A stretch of 21,880 nt of DNA from Zygnema cylindricum (lineage: Eukaryota; Streptophyta; Zygnematophyceae; Zygnematales; Zygnemataceae), in assembly GCA_037447655.1 (NCBI GenBank), contig JBBHKE010002186.1, positions 1-21,880 of the forward strand, in the 5' to 3' direction. The notes beneath the pieces are model-generated. The model saw nothing but the letters and a program-made list of their open reading frames with translations, was not told the origin of the DNA and searched no databases. How positions within the stretch are numbered: position 1 is the stretch's first letter; each line of letters opens with the position of its first letter. The position numbers were made by a program, and so were the translations under genes. Below, in pieces: positions 16,878-21,880 of the stretch.

Positions 16878-19696
16878 ATTTCTATAGGTTGAATATAAAA
16901 CCTTTCTTCGGCAAAATTAACGTAAATTATAAGCAATCGTTTTATATATAAAAACGGTGGCCAACATTAAGTACCAGCTAACTTGTCCTCAATAGTGGTG
17001 TTTAGAGATTTTAGAATAGCTTAATTACATTAATGATACCCCTTTGAACTTCAAGTTTTTGTTGTTTTGTTAGTACATAAACTCCTCATTAAATTGGTAG
17101 AACATGTCATAGAATGAGATATCAAATGGTTGGGGGATGAACAAATCTGGTGGTGCCACAATGCCTTTATTACGCTTCATTTTTGATAGACAAATATTGA
17201 GGACATCAAGATGTATCAACAAAACACTTTTCCTATTTGGTCAACATTTTGCACTTACAAAAAAATTGGATGATCGTTTCGTTTTAGTAATTCTTTAAGA
17301 ATATCGACATATCTAGTGGTTGTTGTCTAATTGACGAACAAGATTTGATATAGATAATTTGAGATTGTTGGCAACCAATTGTGGTTTAGGTCACTCAGAT
17401 AGGGGTGAAAGCACAACAAGTTTGAGCATCTTGAAAGAAACTGGTTCACGTTAGATCCTCATAGCTTTTGTAAAAAAAATGGTTTTATAGTCAATAAAAG
17501 TGATACAACTATTTCAAGATTCAATTTTATTAGGCACCAAACAATGCGGTTTCGACAAAAGTCTCATGTCCACAAGGCAATTTATATGTCATTTACGCGG
17601 ATAATGTGATTTGGTTGTGATAAATGTCTCATGTTCAAATTTCCATGCATACAAATCGAACGACAATGTGACTTTTAACACAAAAAACCCGAAGCCCCGA
17701 GTTAGGACAAGCGGGCCACGGGTTTAAGAACATCATCTTAGTGACGTGAATTTGTACGAGCACCAAATGTAAGACACTGGACCGTTGTATGAGTATGCAT
17801 GACATGCGATCACGTCTCATTGTCTCCCTCTTCTATAGACGCTTAGAAAACTTGAAATCACGAGCTCACTTTCGACAGGATCTCAAAATTCTTGCCAGTA
17901 GGGCACTTGGAGCTTTAGTGAGAGATGACCCAAGTTGTTCAAATAATTTTAGCATTGGTTGGGGGGGTCCCTTAAAAAAAAAAGATGGGGAAAAACATGT
18001 GGATAGCTCGTTATTAAGCGTGGTCTTTGTGTGAACAAATGAGGCATTAAACGGTGTGGCATCTTTGACTTTGGACAAAAAATTATACCTTCAAAATTAA
18101 GAGCGATAGTGTTCGCGGTAAGATAAATTGGAAAATGAGAAAACAGTCAACGGAAGGTGAGCAATAATAGACGAATAGACTTTATAGTCAAATTTGCGGT
18201 TAGAAGTTAATTTATAGTTCATTTTTTTCAACTATTTAATCTTTATGTTTGCTGGTAAAAACAAACATAGATTAAAAAAGTAATATTGTTGTACTTTATG
18301 TTTGTATATCTATGGTGTTTTGGTACTTTAAAAAGTACACTTATTGCTATATGTGTTGTATATTACATATGTGTAGGGACACATGGGTAGTCTAAACGAG
18401 TGGAAGAACTATACTACGGAAAATGAGAGTTTCAACGTCTAAAATGTTTTCTACCAACATCGGTCACTAAACCGTGAATCGTTAGCAACATTAAAAATGA
18501 ATTAGTGTTAAAATCAATTAACTCTTATTTGGGTTATAGGTCGTTCGCTAAGAATAAATTATCGATGATTTATACATAAAGCTCTAGTTGGGTATGTGTT
18601 TCCCGTAGTGTAGCCGATATTGTTTGTGCTCACATAGTTGATGTTTGAACATGTGATAATAGGTTCGCGTGATTTCCCCCTCGTCTTTATCAATGGAAAT
18701 CAAATTTGAGAGCGCTTTTTCGCGTCGACCTCTTTATGTGACAATCATTCTTTATGATTGTACAAAATAACAAACAAATTAGTACGGACTGACACATTGT
18801 GTACACTACACTATTTAAAACTGTCCAAATTAGATTTATTAACATTAACTAAATAGTACTTATCTTAACGTAAAAATTCAATCAAAGTTATTAATTGTAT
18901 TTTAGGTGTAAGGGTCAAAAAATTGGGGCGTCAAATCTGCGCTTGTAACGCTAATAGCGATTCACAATGTAGTGCAATATGACACTCATGTAGAATACAT
19001 TTCCCATTTTTGTTTTTGGATTTTTAGCCTTGGCACTTTACAAGGTTTAATCACACTAAATTTTGTTTTTCTTTTTCGATCGTGGCTTTTTTGTGGGTCA
19101 CGCACTTAAGTAGCATTCTTAACACTAGTTTAGGACATTGGGGTTAAGAAAATAAGACCTGTAATTAGGGTGATTAGTTCTATTAAGGATAGGCCTTGTA
19201 GCTGCAAAAAAATGTTTTGCACCTTCTGGTGAATGCGGAATTTATTGGCTCTCCAAAAAAAAAAGATCGAACTGCCAAAATAATGTCCATAAAATTAGCT
19301 GGTGAATAACGATTGAAAATCGGATGCAGTGCACGCGCTTACACAATTGTACTCTTAAAATTTAAAAAAATTAACACAGTTCAATTATTTAAGATTTTTG
19401 GTTGACGCTCTTCAAATTTCGTTGACCTACAGCCTACACGTTCATTACATCATTTTGCAACACAGAAGAAACTAATTAGGCCTCTTTTTCATTAGGCGGT
19501 CCCAATAATCATACGGAGGTGTCTATTTGTAGGGTTTACTGTCAGAGCGTTCCGTTGTGTGGGGCCAGTAAACAACGTCTCGCAATTACGATTGGCACCA
19601 CGTAGGCTAGCGTCCAGATTTGAAAATCTTTAAACAATCTTTAAACGGGAATATAATATCTGTACCAGCGGAGGTAGTTAATGGTTCGTACGAAAC
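16878..19696. other. intergenic stretch without a recognised gene
   Basis: No frame resembles a known protein. A diverged repeat pair at about 17541 and 17603 shares AATG-GATTT...GTCTCATGT-CA. An 8-bp inverted repeat GTTTACTG/CAGTAAAC lies at 19534-19541 and 19566-19573. Poly-A and poly-T tracts are scattered. Short frames at 17635-18078 overlap on both strands and carry no motif. Confidence 0.6.
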
Positions 19697-20020
19697 GTTT
19701 GCGGCCAGGTTTTAACTTTGAATATAAAAATCAAAGCGCGGAAAGAGGCACATGGCTTGTACGACGTGTAAGCCTGTGATAGCCTTGTTCGATTTGGATA
19801 TTTGTTTTACTATTCACGTGTACCAATGGTACGCGGCCAGTGTGAAGCCACTCTCCTCGTTTGCGGCCAGATTTTAATTTTGAAAATGGAAATCAAAGCG
19901 CGGAAAGAGGCACATGGCTTGTACGACGTGTAAGCCTGTGATAGCCTTGTTCGATTTGGATATTTGTTTTTTTGTTCACGTGTACCAATGGTTCACGACC
20001 AGTGTGAAGCCACTCTCCTA
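19697..20020. repeat. 162-bp tandem duplication with G-box and CCAAT motifs
   Basis: Two highly similar units lie head to tail, 19697-19858 and 19859-20020. Each starts GTTTGCGGCCAG, contains AATCAAAGCGCGGAAAGAGG and CACATGGCTTGTACGACGTG, a CACGTG G-box directly followed by TACCAATGG (CCAAT motif), and ends CCAGTGTGAAGCCACTCTCCT. Few mismatches separate them, so the duplication is recent compared with the LTRs. It resembles a duplicated promoter or enhancer module, but no gene is seen next to it. Confidence 0.9.
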
Positions 20021-20044
20021 GCGAGGAGAGTTTCTTCACACTGG
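19999..20044. other. 46-nt near-perfect hairpin
   Basis: The arms CCAGTGTGAAG and CTTCACACTGG (outer) and ACTCTCCT and AGGAGAGT (inner) pair around a four-base AGCG loop with a single small internal mismatch (CC against TT). It begins in the second unit of the tandem duplication and ends just beyond it. The first unit has only the left arm. A further pair TGGATGA/TCATCCA follows at about 20042-20090. Confidence 0.85.
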
Positions 20045-20292
20045 ATGATTTGCACGATTGCTTCGCGAATCTAAAAAAGGGAGTCATCCAACGGTCGATG
20101 CTTACGGCTCTAAATATCGGAGCATCCCGCGACAGCCATCCGGGAAACATGTTTCGTCTGACAACAAACTAAAATTGTACGATTTTTTACGATATCGTAC
20201 GGCGTTCATTAAACAACCCCCACTTTTTCTGTAATGGAAAACCACCCTCATTGAACGTAGTTTGCGTTTGCCAGGGTGGCTTTTACGGTACA

Positions 20293-20310
20293 GTACTGTA
20301 GCTACAGTAC
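20293..20310. other. 18-bp perfect palindrome
   Basis: GTACTGTAGCTACAGTAC is its own reverse complement over all 18 bases and is preceded by GGTACA. It could be a dimeric transcription-factor site (GTAC cores at both ends) or a chance palindrome. Confidence 0.85.
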
Positions 20311-20570
20311 ACCGCGCATCGTTATTACTTATTAGTGTCAAGGCTTAAATAGTGTGGAGGTAAATTTACCGTAATTGATGCTAATTAAGAATTTGATTTT
20401 TTTTAAAAAAAAGGTTTATTCTAATTTCGGCGTTAATGCTAATTTGGAACAGAAAAAAGGGAAAATTTTCTATACAATTATACACACTATTATATGTATC
20501 CGTATGAAATATTAGAAATCGTACACCGTCGTGAAAATTAGATATCCGTACATTTCAGACTAATTTACGT

Positions 20571-20620
20571 GTCAGACCAATCGTGTTTGTGAGCGCACGT
20601 TCCTATGCGTGCTCGTCTGA
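20571..20620. other. imperfect inverted repeat (hairpin)
   Basis: The outer arms TCAGAC and GTCTGA and inner arms GAGC-GCACG and CGTGC-TC fold around a TTCCTAT-type loop. A related TCTGAC motif flanked by GTACGG/CCGTAC occurs 80 bp further on. Confidence 0.5.
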
Positions 20621-21763
20621 TTTAATTCATTTTTTGTAAAATTTTCACTTGAAGAGGTACATTTATGTACGGTCTGACATGAGCCGTACACCATACTATT
20701 TAGATGTTATTGTACTTTCATACTCTACGCTTTTTTGCACGGTACCTTAATTAACGTCAAGGTAAAATTAAAATCATGTATCCTATTTATGAAAAAAAAT
20801 CAAAATTTTAAGAACCCAAATTAGAGTTGTTGACACTAATAACGATTCGCGGTGTAACAGCCAGATTCTGCTCACGAACGGAGATATTCGTTTTGTGGAA
20901 TAGCACACCAATGACAGCTGCTCAAATTTGACGCCAAATCCCGCTGAAATTGCGGACTGATTTGGACCGTCATAGAATGGCGGAAGTCGTGAAACAGACA
21001 AAGAGATATTTCAACATTTTGAACAGGTCTGAAACTTCCCAGGAACTGTCGCTGGACAGATGGGCCGTTTTCTTGGTTTTTACGAACTCTACAGAACTGT
21101 GCCGGTCTGGAATTTAGTTGCCGTACGTAAATTAATGTCCTGTCTCGTTCCTTGACGAATCGTCAGTGAATGACAAATTATGCGCTGGACGGCAGCCGCT
21201 AAAACGGGCCGACTTGATTGTTTACAGTCATATTTGAATTTTGTACTTCAGTGAAATGCTAACACGTGTCAAAACAACTCTTTTTCTTCCCAGCCACAAA
21301 TATCGGGCGGCACAACGTCCAGCATCGAGTCACTGCCTGCAGAAGTTTCCTTAGATCGATCACGACAGACGGATCCTCGACCGTACCTAGCCCTCCAGCA
21401 TGGCTATCCACCTGTCACCGCCATTTCCTTCCAGCACTACCTCTTCTGCTCTCTCATTCGTCCTCCTAACCATTCGACATTGGTCGTCCAAATTCTCCTC
21501 GAGACCACCCCAAAATCGACGACGCCTTTTTTTGTCCTCTATACCGCCGTCCGTACCACCTCCCGCCAAACCCTCACTATTCACACTTCGTCCGCTTAGT
21601 ACACTCGTCAATTCGTTCTGTACGTCTGTACCTTTTCAATGTACGAACCATTGGTACCGTCCGTACTTGCCATGTTGCGTGTACGCCACCTGGACCATTT
21701 CTCACGCCACTTGTCACCGTTTGGCCGCCTCTTTCCAATCCAGGTGTTCCCATTCTGACGTCC

Positions 21764-21880
21764 ATGGCAGCGCGTCCCGCTCTTCGACCCGCCATGCAGG
21801 CTCCCCGCCATGGCGTCCGATCTCGAGCGAAACCGGCGCGAAGGTTCCAGCTTCGCCCGCGGACCAAGGAAGGGCGCAGC
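21764..21880 (+). CDS. possible 5' end of a nuclear gene (partial, truncated by window)
   Basis: An ATG in the context GTCCATGGC opens a frame that stays open for 39 codons to the window end. The same frame is free of stops back to 21470, so an upstream exon or start cannot be excluded. The N-terminus (MAARPALRPAMQAPRHG onward) is very rich in Arg, Ala and Pro, with one acidic residue in 39 and several Ser/Thr, a composition typical of plastid or mitochondrial targeting peptides. The surrounding ~600 bp are clearly richer in G+C and CpG than the rest of the window, as at many plant gene starts. A pyrimidine tract ending TTCCCAG at 21287-21293 could be a splice acceptor. No domain is visible. 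A 96-codon minus frame overlaps (21577-21867), and GC-rich DNA has few stops by chance, so this is tentative. Confidence 0.3.
   Translation, partial: MAARPALRPAMQAPRHGVRSRAKPARRFQLRPRTKEGRS

Larger units (their letters stand above)
20045..21250. other. intergenic stretch with palindromes, no recognised gene
   Basis: No gene is supported. The stretch contains an inverted repeat CCACCCT/AGGGTGG (~20244-20279), the 18-bp palindrome at 20293-20310, and several GTACG/CGTAC motifs (20178-20200, 20660-20695) like those in the LTR U3 regions. Frames on either strand stay below 85 codons and show no motif. Confidence 0.55.

Noticed and set aside
19893-20341. Minus-strand frames of 79 and 85 codons
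   Set aside because: They cross the tandem duplication and hairpin, overlap each other and show no motif.
21577-21867. 96-codon minus-strand frame
   Set aside because: In this GC-rich stretch frames stay open on both strands; the composition (Arg/Gly-rich without a motif) gives no reason to prefer it. It remains an alternative to the plus-strand call.
1-21880. CRISPR arrays, bacterial operons, rRNA genes, integrated DNA-virus genes
   Set aside because: No regularly spaced repeats, no ribosome-binding-site-led gene runs, no rRNA-like blocks, and all pol-like domains have the copia order (integrase before RT) without viral coat or movement genes.

Overview
The window looks like repeat-rich, AT-rich intergenic DNA of a land plant nuclear genome. 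There is no bacterial gene organisation. Every recognisable coding sequence belongs to Ty1/copia LTR retrotransposons, and only the last ~600 bp become GC-rich and gene-like. No rRNA gene, intact tRNA gene or CRISPR array was seen.

One LTR family dominates. Seven members or pieces can be aligned by eye: (1) 3' LTR at 224-1267 (+), preceded by an RNase H C-terminus and a polypurine tract; (2) solo LTR at 2573-3808 (-) with a perfect AAAGG target-site duplication; (3) truncated LTR starts at 5279-5526 and 5923-6014 (+), around two head-to-head RNase H fragments; (4) an LTR at 7239-8156 (-) whose 5' end lies 8.6 kb away at 16790-16877; (5) between those halves, a decayed but structurally complete copia element on the minus strand at 8157-16789, bounded by AGAGA duplications, with 3' LTR 8157-9053 and 5' LTR 15862-16789; (6) inside its gag, another solo LTR at 14392-15401 (+). 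Copies 4, 5 and 6 form a three-level nest whose order of insertion (4, then 5, then 6) can be read from the sequence.

The nested element runs on the minus strand as 5' LTR, gag (with a CX2CX4HX4C zinc knuckle), protease, integrase, reverse transcriptase, RNase H, 3' LTR. All domains are recognisable but carry stops and frameshifts, so it is a pseudogene. About 1.2 kb of unrelated DNA separates the reverse transcriptase core from its C-terminal part. The two LTRs look only ~80% identical by eye, so the element is old.

The LTRs hold the most interesting structure. All seven copies with that part of the LTR carry a tRNA-like segment with a Pol III B-box-like motif, always antisense to the LTR. 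Many share a G-box palindrome, paired GTACG boxes, a CCATGG near the 5' end and a hairpin at the 3' end overlapping the gag ATG. Three LTRs also share an ungapped 99-nt open frame.

The remaining stretches (1268-2572, 3814-5278, 6015-7238, 16878-21250) show no gene I can support. They hold degenerate repeats, a (CT)n microsatellite, a 162-bp tandem duplication with G-box and CCAAT motifs ending in a 46-nt hairpin, and an 18-bp perfect palindrome. The right edge (21470-21880) is GC-rich with an open plus-strand frame; an ATG at 21764 opens an Arg/Ala/Pro-rich N-terminus that may be the start of a nuclear gene for an organelle-targeted protein.
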